A stretch of DNA of 14,476 bases from Gammaproteobacteria bacterium (GTDB taxonomy: Bacteria > Pseudomonadota > Gammaproteobacteria > SZUA-152), in the NCBI GenBank assembly GCA_030613605.1, contig JAUWLO010000029.1, positions 1-14,476 on the forward strand. Direction: 5' to 3'. A program made the position numbers and the translations under genes. This document shows, one piece after another, positions 1 to 7,717 of the stretch; the stretch's first letter is position 1; every line of letters starts with the position of its first letter. The notes under the pieces are model-generated. The model was given only the letters and a program-made list of their open reading frames with translations, was not told the origin of the DNA and made no database searches.

Positions 1-408
1 ATGCATTTGCCATCGGCTTATATTATTATCCCGATTTTTTCATTGGCTAATGCGGGTATTCCGATTGACTGGTCTTCTTTTGGCAGTATCGTCAGCCACC
101 CGGTGTCGATAGGTATTGCGGCGGGTTTGGTGTTTGGGAAATTGATTGGTATTGCGGGTTTCACCTGGGTCGCAGTAAAAGTTGGCCTTACTACGCTTCC
201 GCAAGGTTTAAACTTCAAGCACATTATAGGTGTGGCCTTGATGGGGGGTATTGGTTTTACCATGTCGATATTCATCGCGGAATTGGGTTTTGCTCACCAT
301 GCTAATGATTTGCTTATGGCAAAAACCGGGATTCTCCTGGCGTCCATTTTGGCAGGGGTTTCGGGTTTTGTGTGGTTATGGTTTACTGCGGAAAAAGTAC
401 CGCGGTAA
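1..408 (+). CDS. nhaA: Na+/H+ antiporter NhaA, C-terminal part (5' end outside window)
   Basis: Inner-membrane antiporter that exchanges cytoplasmic Na+ (or Li+) for external protons, giving pH and sodium homeostasis. Only the last 135 residues are present; the family is usually near 390 residues, so the ATG at base 1 is very probably an internal methionine. Recognisable family blocks are PIFSLANAGI (residues 11-20), VFGKLIGI (44-51) and GGIGFTMSIFIAELGF (about 81-97). Lys47 in the second block aligns by eye with the functionally important transmembrane lysine (Lys300) of E. coli NhaA. The remainder is hydrophobic with helix-length segments, as expected for the last transmembrane helices. It ends at TAA 406-408 and converges on the carbonic anhydrase gene. 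Identity is confident; completeness cannot be judged from this window. Confidence 0.93.
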   Translation: MHLPSAYIIIPIFSLANAGIPIDWSSFGSIVSHPVSIGIAAGLVFGKLIGIAGFTWVAVKVGLTTLPQGLNFKHIIGVALMGGIGFTMSIFIAELGFAHHANDLLMAKTGILLASILAGVSGFVWLWFTAEKVPR

Positions 409-420
409 AAAATGGAAATT

Positions 421-468
421 AGTATTTTTAAATAATATTCAAGAGCGAAATATTATTTAAACGATACT
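421..468. terminator. Long AT-rich hairpin between convergent genes, probable bidirectional terminator
   Basis: A 13-bp perfect stem (427-439 pairs with 449-461) closes a 9-base loop. It is extended outward by a second 5-bp pairing, AGTAT 421-425 with ATACT 464-468, across a small internal loop. It lies between the stops of nhaA (plus) and the carbonic anhydrase (minus), the right place for a shared terminator. The stem is almost purely A/T and no clean U-run follows on the plus strand; on the minus strand the 3' side runs into T-rich sequence. Structure is seen; termination is inferred. Confidence 0.6.
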
Positions 469-469
469 G

Positions 470-492
470 GTTTCAATTGTCAGGGTTGAAAC
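470..492. terminator. Second small hairpin in the nhaA/can convergent gap
   Basis: Seven-base arms GTTTCAA (470-476) and TTGAAAC (486-492) pair perfectly around a 9-base loop, just beyond the larger hairpin and about 10 bases from the carbonic anhydrase stop. It may assist termination of the minus-strand transcript or protect its 3' end. No function can be assigned from the sequence alone. Confidence 0.4.
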
Positions 493-501
493 AATATAAT
501 G

Positions 502-1146
502 TTATTGAAGCCTATCGATAGATTTAGTGTAGGTAGTTTTAATTTCTTTTGCATTATCAATGCAGATGTCAAGATCGCGTAATACGCCATCGTTGATGGC
601 ATAAATCCAGCCGTGTACGGAAAGTTTTTGTTGTCGTGCCCATGCGTCCTGTACGATGGTTGTATTGCACACGTTTAGCACCTGTTCAATAACATTAAGT
701 TCGCATAGTGTATCGTGTTTGAATTTTTCATTATTGATTGCAGTCATAATTCCCTGGTGTTTGCTGCGCACATCTTTGATGTGCTGAATCCAGTTATCTG
801 TCAGACCTAATCTCTTATTGTCTATAGCAGCTTTAACGCCGCCACACCCATAGTGGCCACATACGATAATGTGTTTAACCTTTAGCACATCGACAGCGAA
901 TTGCATTACGGAAAGACAGTTAAGATCAGTATGCACCACAACATTGGCTACATTACGGTGAACAAAAAGTTCACCCGGTGGTAATCCTACGATTTCATTG
1001 GCAGGCACCCGGCTGTCGGAGCAACCTATCCACAGGTACTCCGGGCTTTGCTGGTCGCGAAGTTTGTGAAAAAAATCGGGATCTTCAGCTATTTTATCAT
1101 CGGCCCAGCTGATGTTGTTGTCGAACAGGTCTTGCAAATATTTCAC
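502..1146 (-). CDS. can: Beta-class carbonic anhydrase (Can-type)
   Basis: Zinc enzyme interconverting CO2 and bicarbonate in the cytoplasm, supplying bicarbonate for carboxylations. The 214-residue length is typical of E. coli Can. The beta-class zinc ligands and active-site pair are all visible at the same numbers as in E. coli Can: Cys42 and Asp44 in CSDSRVP (42-48, with Arg46), and His98 and Cys101 in HYGCGG (98-103). The start is a GTG (1146-1144); the overlapping out-of-phase ATG meets a stop immediately. A Shine-Dalgarno-like AGGGA lies about eight bases upstream. The gene begins 33 bases after the queG stop on the same strand, so the two are probably co-transcribed from the queG side, and it ends facing nhaA. 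Nothing is missing or broken. Confidence 0.95.
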   Translation of the reverse strand: MKYLQDLFDNNISWADDKIAEDPDFFHKLRDQQSPEYLWIGCSDSRVPANEIVGLPPGELFVHRNVANVVVHTDLNCLSVMQFAVDVLKVKHIIVCGHYGCGGVKAAIDNKRLGLTDNWIQHIKDVRSKHQGIMTAINNEKFKHDTLCELNVIEQVLNVCNTTIVQDAWARQQKLSVHGWIYAINDGVLRDLDICIDNAKEIKTTYTKSIDRLQ

Positions 1147-1179
1147 ATTCGTTTCCCTTGGGATTCAGCCCGGCTAGCC

Positions 1180-2277
1180 TTAAGTATGTTGCTCAAGTGC
1201 CCATTGTACATGTTCTCGAACCAGTTTTGATTCGTGGCTCTCTTTTAGAGATAGTGCTTCAATTATTGGGGGGGTTGATGGTGAATTTCCCAGTGCTATA
1301 GCGATGTTTCTCAACCAGCACTCGTAACCAATTCGGCGAATGGGGCTGCCCTCGGTATTACTTAAAAAATCTTCTTCTGACCACGCGAACAATTCCAGCA
1401 AGGTAATGCTGTCCAGTTTATGGCGTGGCAGGAAATCAGTTTCGGGTGTGGGTGTTGCGAAGCGATTCCAGGGGCAGGCCAGTTGGCAGTCGTCACAACC
1501 GTAAATGCGATTACCCATCAGCGGGCGAAGCTTAACAGGGATGGACTCGCGCAACTCAATGGTAAGGTAAGAAATACATAACCGTGCATCAACTTTATAG
1601 GGCGCAACAATAGCGTTGGTTGGGCAGGCGTCGATGCAGGATGTACAGGTGCCGCAATGGTTAGTTGATGGTGTGTCTGCAGGTAATGGAATATCAGTAT
1701 AGATTTCTCCCAGAAAAAACCAGGAGCCGGTTTGTTCTGCCAGCAGGTTGCTGTGTTTGCCAATCCAGCCAAGGCCCGCTTTCTCGGCCAGGGCTTTTTC
1801 CAAAACTGGTGCGCTATCGGTAAAAACCCGATAACCAAATTGTCCAATTTCTTTTTCGATGTGTGTGGCGAGTTTTTGTAACCGACGGCGTATCAGTTTG
1901 TGGTAATCGCGCCCCAGAGCATAGCGGGCAACATAGGCCTGGTCTGGATTGCCGAGAATGTGCTCAGGGTTATCATCTTCGGCAGGCAGGTAGGCCATTC
2001 GTACACTGATCACGCTAACAGTGCCAGGCTCCAGTTCATTTGGCCGGCTGCGTTTGCTGCCGTGGCGGGCCATGTATTCCATGTTGCCGTGATAACCTGC
2101 CTTGAGCCAGTTGAGTAAATGGCTTTCGGCTTCCTCCAGTCGAGTATCGCAAATCCCGACTTGCTGAAAACCCAGCTCTTCTCCCCAATGTTTAATCTTG
2201 TTTGCCAACGCGGGAAAATCCTGCCCCTCAGTTTTGTGGGCTTGTTTCTGAGGTGATGGCTTTTGTGTGTTACCCAT
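1180..2277 (-). CDS. queG: Epoxyqueuosine reductase QueG
   Basis: Catalyses the last step of queuosine synthesis, reducing epoxyqueuosine to queuosine in the wobble position of GUN-anticodon tRNAs, with cobalamin and two [4Fe-4S] clusters. In the 365-residue reading, the cluster ligands are Cys208, Cys211, Cys214 and Cys218 (CGTCTSCIDACP) plus Cys234, and Cys261, Cys264 and Cys268 (CDDCQLACPW). The family block DSAPVLEKALAEKAGLGW (154-171) carries the conserved Asp154. Start choice is uncertain. ATG 2277 has AAGGA 13 bases upstream. An in-frame ATG at 2289 would add four residues but has that AAGGA almost touching it. A TTG at 2304 is the outermost possibility and would overlap nnr. The gene is divergent from nnr with almost no spacer, so its promoter must lie inside nnr coding sequence. 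Carbonic anhydrase follows it. Confidence 0.95.
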   Translation of the reverse strand: MGNTQKPSPQKQAHKTEGQDFPALANKIKHWGEELGFQQVGICDTRLEEAESHLLNWLKAGYHGNMEYMARHGSKRSRPNELEPGTVSVISVRMAYLPAEDDNPEHILGNPDQAYVARYALGRDYHKLIRRRLQKLATHIEKEIGQFGYRVFTDSAPVLEKALAEKAGLGWIGKHSNLLAEQTGSWFFLGEIYTDIPLPADTPSTNHCGTCTSCIDACPTNAIVAPYKVDARLCISYLTIELRESIPVKLRPLMGNRIYGCDDCQLACPWNRFATPTPETDFLPRHKLDSITLLELFAWSEEDFLSNTEGSPIRRIGYECWLRNIAIALGNSPSTPPIIEALSLKESHESKLVREHVQWALEQHT

Positions 2278-2295
2278 AGCCGCTATCATATCCTT

Positions 2296-3825
2296 ATGAG
2301 CCAATTACACGGTAATTTACCACCTAATCTTCGACCCGGAGCGGTTCGTGATCTGCCCCACAGCCTTTATTTTGCAAAACAGGTGGGAGAACTGGATCGT
2401 TTAACCATAGAGGAAGAAGGCATTCCAGGTCTCGAACTGATGGAGCGTGCGGGCGCAGCAGCATTCGCCGAGTTAAGTCATCGCTGGCCACGGTGCAAGG
2501 TGCTGGGTGTTTTGTGTGGTGCAGGTAATAACGGCGGCGATGGTTTTATTGTGGCGCGATTGGCCCACGAAGCGGGTTATAAAGTTACCGTGTGGCAGCT
2601 GGGTGATTGTGATATCGGTGGTGATGCCTATTCAGCCCGAGAACGAATGGAAACCGCCGGACTGCATGTGGAGGTGTTTGACCGGGAGACGCTAACATCT
2701 CAGGAAATACTGGTGGATGGTCTGTTGGGTACGGGCCTGAACAGTGAGGTCAAGGGGCAGTGGCGTGATGCCATTGAGGCTATTAATGAATCTCACGAAC
2801 TGGGTGTACATGTCCTGGCTCTGGATGTTCCTTCCGGGTTACATGCGGATACCGGTGGTGTGCTGGGGGCGGCCATTGTTGCAGATTGTTGTGTCACCTT
2901 CATTGGTTTGAAAGTGGGTTTGTTTATGGGCCAGGGTCTTGACCATAGCGGTGAATTAATTTTTAACGATCTGGGCGTACCACCGAAAGTCTACATTCAG
3001 GTGCCACCGGCAGCTAAACGGTTAAGTTGCCCGAATGTGGCTACCGTTATGCCGCCCCGCCAGCCAACCGCCAATAAAGGCCATTTTGGTCACGTGTTGG
3101 TGGTGGGTGGTGAGCTCGGTATGTCCGGGGCTGCTCGTCTTGCCGGCGAAGCCGCGGCGCGCACCGGTGCTGGTCTGGTGAGTGTGGCAACGCGCACAGA
3201 ACATGCCGCGATTATCAGCGCGGCGGTTCCTGAGTTGATGTGTCATGGTGTAGAAGATGTGAAATCGCTAATGCCATTACTGAATCGTGCCAGCGTGGTG
3301 GCCATTGGCCCGGGGTTGGGGCAAAGCGAATGGGCTCAGTCTTTCTTTGGTGTGTTGCTGCAGAGTACATTACCCATGGTGGTGGATGCCGATGCCCTGA
3401 ACCTGCTGGCCATTGAACCGGTGAAAAAAGATAACTGGATTTTGACGCCACACCCAGGGGAAGCTGCCCGCTTGCTGGGACAAACTGTGGATGAAGTGCA
3501 ATCCGACCGCATTGGTTCAGCCACTGAGCTTCAGAAAAAATATGGCGGAGTGGTGGTGCTCAAAGGTGCGGGGACTGTGGTAGTGGATAGTGAAGAGGTC
3601 ATTGGCATTTGTGGAGAGGGTAATCCTGGTATGGCCAGCGGCGGTATGGGTGATGTGCTGACGGGTGTGATAGCGGGGTTACTCGCACAGGGTGTAGCGC
3701 TCAATCAGGCTGCGCGACTGGGGGTGTGTCTGCATGCCAGGGCGGGAGATTTGGCAGCGGAAGAGGGGCAGCAGGGGCTATTGGCGTCGGATTTGTTTCC
3801 CTTTATACGGCAGTTGTTGGGCTAA
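2296..3825 (+). CDS. nnr: Bifunctional NAD(P)H-hydrate epimerase / ADP-dependent NAD(P)H-hydrate dehydratase
   Basis: Metabolite-repair enzyme. The N-terminal YjeF_N half epimerises damaged NAD(P)HX and the C-terminal ribokinase-like half dehydrates it back to NAD(P)H using ADP. In the 509-residue product, the epimerase half (about 25-230) has the GAGNNGGDG loop (75-83) and VDGLLGTGL (140-148, with Asp141). The dehydratase half (about 245-509) has TPHPGEAARLLG (384-395), VLKGAGT (421-427) and GNPGMASGGMGDVLTG (442-457, with the probable catalytic Asp453). ATG 2296 is chosen because it is the first ATG in frame; a TTG at 2263 would extend it into queG. The ribosome site is weak. The last base of its TAA is the first base of tsaE, implying translational coupling. 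Confidence 0.95.
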   Translation: MSQLHGNLPPNLRPGAVRDLPHSLYFAKQVGELDRLTIEEEGIPGLELMERAGAAAFAELSHRWPRCKVLGVLCGAGNNGGDGFIVARLAHEAGYKVTVWQLGDCDIGGDAYSARERMETAGLHVEVFDRETLTSQEILVDGLLGTGLNSEVKGQWRDAIEAINESHELGVHVLALDVPSGLHADTGGVLGAAIVADCCVTFIGLKVGLFMGQGLDHSGELIFNDLGVPPKVYIQVPPAAKRLSCPNVATVMPPRQPTANKGHFGHVLVVGGELGMSGAARLAGEAAARTGAGLVSVATRTEHAAIISAAVPELMCHGVEDVKSLMPLLNRASVVAIGPGLGQSEWAQSFFGVLLQSTLPMVVDADALNLLAIEPVKKDNWILTPHPGEAARLLGQTVDEVQSDRIGSATELQKKYGGVVVLKGAGTVVVDSEEVIGICGEGNPGMASGGMGDVLTGVIAGLLAQGVALNQAARLGVCLHARAGDLAAEEGQQGLLASDLFPFIRQLLG

Positions 3826-4304
3826 TGGGGGAACTGAAAAACTCGTTGGAGTTTGATGTTCCCGATGAAGCAGCAATGCTCAAGCTCGGCCAGCAAATCG
3901 CCAAAGCATTACCCAAAACCGACGGCTGCATCATTTACCTCTATGGTGAGCTTGGTGCCGGCAAAACGACCCTGACGCGCAGTATTTTGCAGACCCTGGG
4001 TGTCACCGGTCGGGTTAAAAGTCCTACCTATACGTTGGTTGAGCCCTATGAGCTTGATTACAGGGTTGCCTATCACTTTGACCTTTATCGTCTGGCGGAT
4101 CCGGAAGAGCTGGAATTTCTGGGTATTCGTGATTACCTGTCGGCTGATGCCATTCTCTTTGTTGAATGGCCTGAACGTGGCGAAGGGGTTCTACCAGCGG
4201 CAGATGTCCATGTGCGCATCCATTACGCTGGATCCGGGCGTAAGGTGTTGATTGAGCCCGGCCAAGGTGGGCGTGGCCAGTGGATCCAGTCGTTAACCAG
4301 CTAA
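3825..4304 (+). CDS. tsaE: tRNA t6A biosynthesis ATPase TsaE
   Basis: ATPase component of the bacterial TsaB-TsaD-TsaE complex, which installs threonylcarbamoyl on A37 of ANN-decoding tRNAs. The 159-residue product matches the family size. It shows the Walker A loop GELGAGKTT (41-49), VKSPTYTL (64-71), HFDLYRL (84-90) and the Walker B-like FVEWPERG (112-119). ATG 3825 shares one base with the nnr stop (TAATG), so ribosomes finishing nnr can restart here. The same frame is open for 33 codons upstream inside nnr, but those residues match nothing in the family. It sits in the classic nnr-tsaE-amiB-mutL order. The stop is followed by a 147-bp gap with a probable promoter for amiB. Confidence 0.95.
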   Translation: MGELKNSLEFDVPDEAAMLKLGQQIAKALPKTDGCIIYLYGELGAGKTTLTRSILQTLGVTGRVKSPTYTLVEPYELDYRVAYHFDLYRLADPEELEFLGIRDYLSADAILFVEWPERGEGVLPAADVHVRIHYAGSGRKVLIEPGQGGRGQWIQSLTS

Positions 4305-4335
4305 TTATTGGTCATTTATTGCGCTTATTAGTACT

Positions 4336-4368
4336 TATAATAACTATAGGCTTGTGAGATATATCTCA
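4336..4368 (+). promoter_or_regulatory. Probable amiB promoter -10 with adjacent 14-bp operator-like palindrome
   Basis: A perfect TATAAT occupies 4336-4341. No good -35 box is spaced 16-18 bases before it; TTGGTC at 4308-4313 is too far. Fourteen bases downstream, near the expected +1 and early leader, lies the perfect palindrome TGAGATATATCTCA (4355-4368). The position suits a repressor or activator site, or a leader hairpin. No regulator can be named from the sequence. Confidence 0.45.
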
Positions 4369-4407
4369 AAACAACGCTAGCTTTACCCTCTATCTCAATG
4401 TAAATAA

Positions 4408-4428
4408 AGAAAAAACTTGATTTTTTCT
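4408..4428 (+). repeat. A/T inverted repeat in the amiB leader
   Basis: AGAAAAAA (4408-4415) and TTTTTTCT (4421-4428) are perfect 8-base arms around a 5-base loop, ending 23 bases before the amiB ATG. It resembles a weak A-tract/T-tract hairpin. It could act as a poor terminator for nnr-tsaE transcripts or simply reflect the A/T-rich leader. Confidence 0.3.
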
Positions 4429-4451
4429 CATATGGTTGCACAATTAGCTTT

Positions 4452-5810
4452 ATGAGAGGTATTCGAGTACGCCAATTGGCCGGCATCGTCCGGCAACGGT
4501 CTGTAGCATGGCTGATTTTTAGTCTTGCTCTGCTGTTTTCCAGTGTGTTTTTCTCAACCGCGATAGCGGCCACAGTGAACGGTGTCCGCATGTGGGCTGG
4601 TCCCGACAATACCCGGCTGGTATTTGATATCAGTGGACCCATCGATCATAAAATCTTCATGTTGAGCAGCCCGAATCGCATTGTGGTGGACATGCAGAAT
4701 ACCCGCCTTCGTGGTCAGCCAACAGGGCTAAATTTTAGTGATGGCGTTGTAACAGATTTGCGCAGTGGGGCGCGCAATGGTCGCGATTTGCGTATGGTGC
4801 TTGATCTCAAAGGCAAGGTTCGCCCCAAGAGTTTTCTGCTGAAACCGACCAAACAATATGGCCATCGTCTGGTGATCGATTTGCAGGACGCTCGCGCCAA
4901 ACAAAGCCGTAAGGTTAAACGCCAGGCATCCTATGAACCCAAAGGCTCAGCACGGGATGTTATTGTGGCCATTGATGCCGGGCATGGTGGTGATGATCCG
5001 GGCGCCACCGGTCGACGCGGAACCCGTGAGAAAGATGTGGTGCTGGCCATCGCCCGGGAACTGGAGCGGCTTATCAAAAAGGAACGCGGCATGCGCCCGG
5101 TGATGATTCGTCGAGGTGATTATTTTGTCGGCCTGAAAGACCGTCGCAAAAAGGCCAGAGAGCTTAAGGCTGATCTGTTTATTTCTATTCACGCCGATGC
5201 CTTCCGTAACGGTCGGGCGCGGGGAACCTCGGTGTATGTCTTATCGCAAGGTAGCGCCACCAGTAAAGCCGCCAAATGGCTGGCTGAAAATGAAAATAAT
5301 TCCGATTTGATTGGTGGTGTGAGTCTGGATGATAAGGATGATTTACTGGGTTCTGTGCTGCTGGATTTGTCGCGAAATGCCTCTATTGCTGCCAGTCTGG
5401 ATGTGGGGGGGAAAGTTTTACAGCATCTAAAAGTCATTGGTCGGGTCCACAAAGATCGGGTCGAGCAGGCGGGTTTTGCGGTGTTAAAAGCGCCTGATAT
5501 CCCCTCGATTCTGGTGGAGACAGGTTACATTTCAAACCGGTATGAAGAGAATAATCTGCGCAGCAAAAAACATCAGCGCAAACTGGCTAGCGCCATGCTG
5601 AGTGGAGTGCGGGGTTACTTCAGAAACAATGCACCGCCGGGTACACTGCTTGCGCAGGTGGATCGAAAACACACCATTCGTCGTGGTGAGACCCTTAGCG
5701 GTATTGCCAGTAAGTACCGGATTAGCCAGCGCACTTTGCGTTCAACCAATCAACTGGCTTTGAATACGGTGTTGAAGATAGGCCAGACTTTGCGCATCCC
5801 CGTGATGTAA
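4452..5810 (+). CDS. amiB: N-acetylmuramoyl-L-alanine amidase, AmiB type (AMIN, Amidase_3, LysM)
   Basis: Periplasmic zinc amidase that cuts the lactyl-amide bond between MurNAc and the peptide stem, splitting septal peptidoglycan during daughter-cell separation. Residues 1-40 form a secretion signal: basic start, hydrophobic core 18-33, cleavage probably after AIA. An AMIN septal-targeting domain spans about 41-146. The Amidase_3 domain (about 170-390) has DAGHGG (175-180, His178), Glu193, SIHAD (245-249, His247) and the catalytic Glu356 in VETGY. The insertion around 290-315 corresponds to the autoinhibitory helix that an EnvC-type activator displaces in E. coli AmiB; the assignment is by analogy. 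A C-terminal LysM (about 406-449) should bind glycan. The 452-residue length is normal. No clear Shine-Dalgarno precedes the ATG. Confidence 0.94.
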   Translation: MRGIRVRQLAGIVRQRSVAWLIFSLALLFSSVFFSTAIAATVNGVRMWAGPDNTRLVFDISGPIDHKIFMLSSPNRIVVDMQNTRLRGQPTGLNFSDGVVTDLRSGARNGRDLRMVLDLKGKVRPKSFLLKPTKQYGHRLVIDLQDARAKQSRKVKRQASYEPKGSARDVIVAIDAGHGGDDPGATGRRGTREKDVVLAIARELERLIKKERGMRPVMIRRGDYFVGLKDRRKKARELKADLFISIHADAFRNGRARGTSVYVLSQGSATSKAAKWLAENENNSDLIGGVSLDDKDDLLGSVLLDLSRNASIAASLDVGGKVLQHLKVIGRVHKDRVEQAGFAVLKAPDIPSILVETGYISNRYEENNLRSKKHQRKLASAMLSGVRGYFRNNAPPGTLLAQVDRKHTIRRGETLSGIASKYRISQRTLRSTNQLALNTVLKIGQTLRIPVM

Positions 5811-5861
5811 GGAAAGGCAGAGGAAAGGAAAAAGAGAAAAGTAAAACCCGTCTGTCCCGCG

Positions 5862-5867
5862 TATAAT
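5862..5867 (+). promoter_or_regulatory. TATAAT hexamer just before mutL
   Basis: A perfect -10-like TATAAT ends eight bases before the mutL ATG. If used, transcription would begin almost at the start codon, giving a leaderless or near-leaderless mutL mRNA. There is no convincing -35, so this may be chance. The 65-bp gap also holds an almost pure purine run (5811-5846). Confidence 0.25.
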
Positions 5868-5875
5868 GGGGCGCT

Positions 5876-7714
5876 ATGAGCAGCGCACCTACCCAGTCTA
5901 GCCCCCAGCCCCGTATCCACAAATTATCCACCCGTCTGGCCAACCAGATCGCTGCGGGCGAAGTGGTTGAGCGTCCGTCGGCAGTGGTCAAAGAGTTGCT
6001 GGAAAACAGCCTGGATGCCGGGGCACAAAATATCGACATTGAAGTGGAACAGGGCGGCACCCGCTTGATTCGCCTGCGGGATGATGGCTGCGGAATCGTT
6101 AAGGACGATTTTTCTCTGGCGCTCAGTCGTCATGCCACTAGCAAGATCCAGTCTTTTGAAGACCTGGAAGGGGTGGTCAGTTTAGGTTTTCGTGGCGAGG
6201 CATTACCGAGCATTAGTTCGGTTTCTCGTATGCAAATACGTTCCCGCAGCAGTGACGACGAACAGGCCTGGCAAGTGACCGGCGATGGTGGTGATAGCGT
6301 AAGTAAGCCGGAACCAGTAGCGCATCCACAAGGTACCACCATCGAGGTGCGCGATCTGTTTTTTAACACTCCAGCACGGCGTAAATTCCTGCGCACCGAT
6401 AAAACCGAATTCTCTCATCTTGAAAAAGTAGTCAAACGCATCTCACTGAGCCGTTTCGATGTGGGGTTTACGTTGCGTCACAACCAGCGTGTGGTGCAAA
6501 AGCTTCGTCCGGCAAAAAGTGATAACGATCGTCAACAACGTGTTGCTCACGTATGTGGCCAGGCCTTTATGGAAAATGCATTGGCAATCGACTTTAAAGT
6601 GGGGGGTATGCATCTCTGGGGTTGGGTAGCCCTGCCGACTTTTTCCCGTTCACAGGCCGACCTGCAATATTTTTACGTTAATGGCCGCATGATTCGCGAC
6701 AAGCTGGTGACGCATGGTATTCGTCAGGCCTATCAGGATGTTCTTTATCACGGTCGGCACCCAGCTTATGTGCTGTATCTGGAATGTGATCCTGCGGTAG
6801 TGGATGTGAATGTTCATCCGACCAAACATGAAGTGCGTTTCCGTGAAGGGCGCATGGTGCACGACTTTTTGTTTCGCAGTTTGCATAAGGCCCTTGCCGA
6901 TACCCGACCGGCTGATGATGTAGTAGTCGGTGTTCAGGGCGCAGGTTTATCTTCCTTTGCGGATAGTGCTGCGACAAATGTTACGAAGCATTTTTCTACT
7001 CAACAGTTTGCTTCAAGATACGGACAACAAAGCAATATACCGCTGGCGGTTCGGGAACAGTTGCAGGCTTATCAGACCATGGCCCAGTCTATGCCGTCTG
7101 CCGAGTTAACAGAAAAGGATGATTCGCTTGCCCCGCCGCTTGGTTATGCTATTGCACAGCTCCATGGTGTTTTTATATTGGCTGAGAATGCTCAGGGCCT
7201 GGTGGTGGTGGATATGCATGCTGCCCATGAGCGTATTACCTATGAGCGCATGAAAGCCGCGTTGGAAGGTGAGGGTGTAAAGTCTCAGCCCTTACTGGTT
7301 CCTATTAGTATTAGCGTGAATGAAGCCGAAGCAAAACTACCGGAAACATTTGCGGATGTTTTTGAAGAGCTGGGTTTTGTGGTGGAAGCAACTAGCCCGG
7401 AAACCCTTGCGGTGCGCCAGGTCCCCAGTTTGTTGCGTGAGTCGGATATCGAAAGTCTGGTGAGGGATGTATTGTCAGACCTGGCAACATACGGCACTAC
7501 CCAGCGTGTTCGCGAAGCCATCAATAAATTGCTGGGCACCATGGCCTGTCATGGTTCTGTGCGCGCCAATCGAATGCTCACGCTTCCCGAAATGAATGCG
7601 CTGTTGCGTGATATGGAAAACACTGAACGCAGCGGGCAGTGTAATCATGGGCGTCCTACATGGGTGCAATTAAACATGGATGAGCTGGACAAATTATTCA
7701 TGCGTGGCCAGTAG
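5876..7714 (+). CDS. mutL: DNA mismatch repair protein MutL, endonuclease type
   Basis: Mismatch-repair mediator that couples MutS to strand incision. The N-terminal GHKL ATPase (about 12-340) shows ELLENSLDAGA (40-50), RDDGCGI (68-74), GFRGEAL (104-110) and VNVHPTKHEVRF (311-322, Lys317). A variable linker covers roughly 345-420. The C-terminal dimerisation domain keeps the metal-dependent nicking motifs: DMHAAHERITYE (446-457, fitting D-x-H-A-x2-E-x4-E), ACHGS (557-561), CNHGRP (589-594) and FMR (608-610). E. coli MutL lacks these and relies on MutH, so this protein is predicted to nick DNA itself, as shown for Pseudomonas and Neisseria MutL. The 612-residue length is normal. The start is supported by conservation rather than by a strong ribosome site. 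Its stop is three bases from the next ATG. Confidence 0.96.
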   Translation: MSSAPTQSSPQPRIHKLSTRLANQIAAGEVVERPSAVVKELLENSLDAGAQNIDIEVEQGGTRLIRLRDDGCGIVKDDFSLALSRHATSKIQSFEDLEGVVSLGFRGEALPSISSVSRMQIRSRSSDDEQAWQVTGDGGDSVSKPEPVAHPQGTTIEVRDLFFNTPARRKFLRTDKTEFSHLEKVVKRISLSRFDVGFTLRHNQRVVQKLRPAKSDNDRQQRVAHVCGQAFMENALAIDFKVGGMHLWGWVALPTFSRSQADLQYFYVNGRMIRDKLVTHGIRQAYQDVLYHGRHPAYVLYLECDPAVVDVNVHPTKHEVRFREGRMVHDFLFRSLHKALADTRPADDVVVGVQGAGLSSFADSAATNVTKHFSTQQFASRYGQQSNIPLAVREQLQAYQTMAQSMPSAELTEKDDSLAPPLGYAIAQLHGVFILAENAQGLVVVDMHAAHERITYERMKAALEGEGVKSQPLLVPISISVNEAEAKLPETFADVFEELGFVVEATSPETLAVRQVPSLLRESDIESLVRDVLSDLATYGTTQRVREAINKLLGTMACHGSVRANRMLTLPEMNALLRDMENTERSGQCNHGRPTWVQLNMDELDKLFMRGQ

Positions 7715-7717
7715 TAA

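Noticed and set aside
2263..2295. TTG start for nnr 33 bases upstream of the ATG
   Set aside because: It would overlap queG coding sequence, adds unconserved residues, and lacks a ribosome site.
3726..3824. Upstream extension of tsaE by 33 codons inside nnr
   Set aside because: The residues are Gly/Ala-rich out-of-frame nnr sequence with no match to TsaE; the TAATG overlap gives a much better start.
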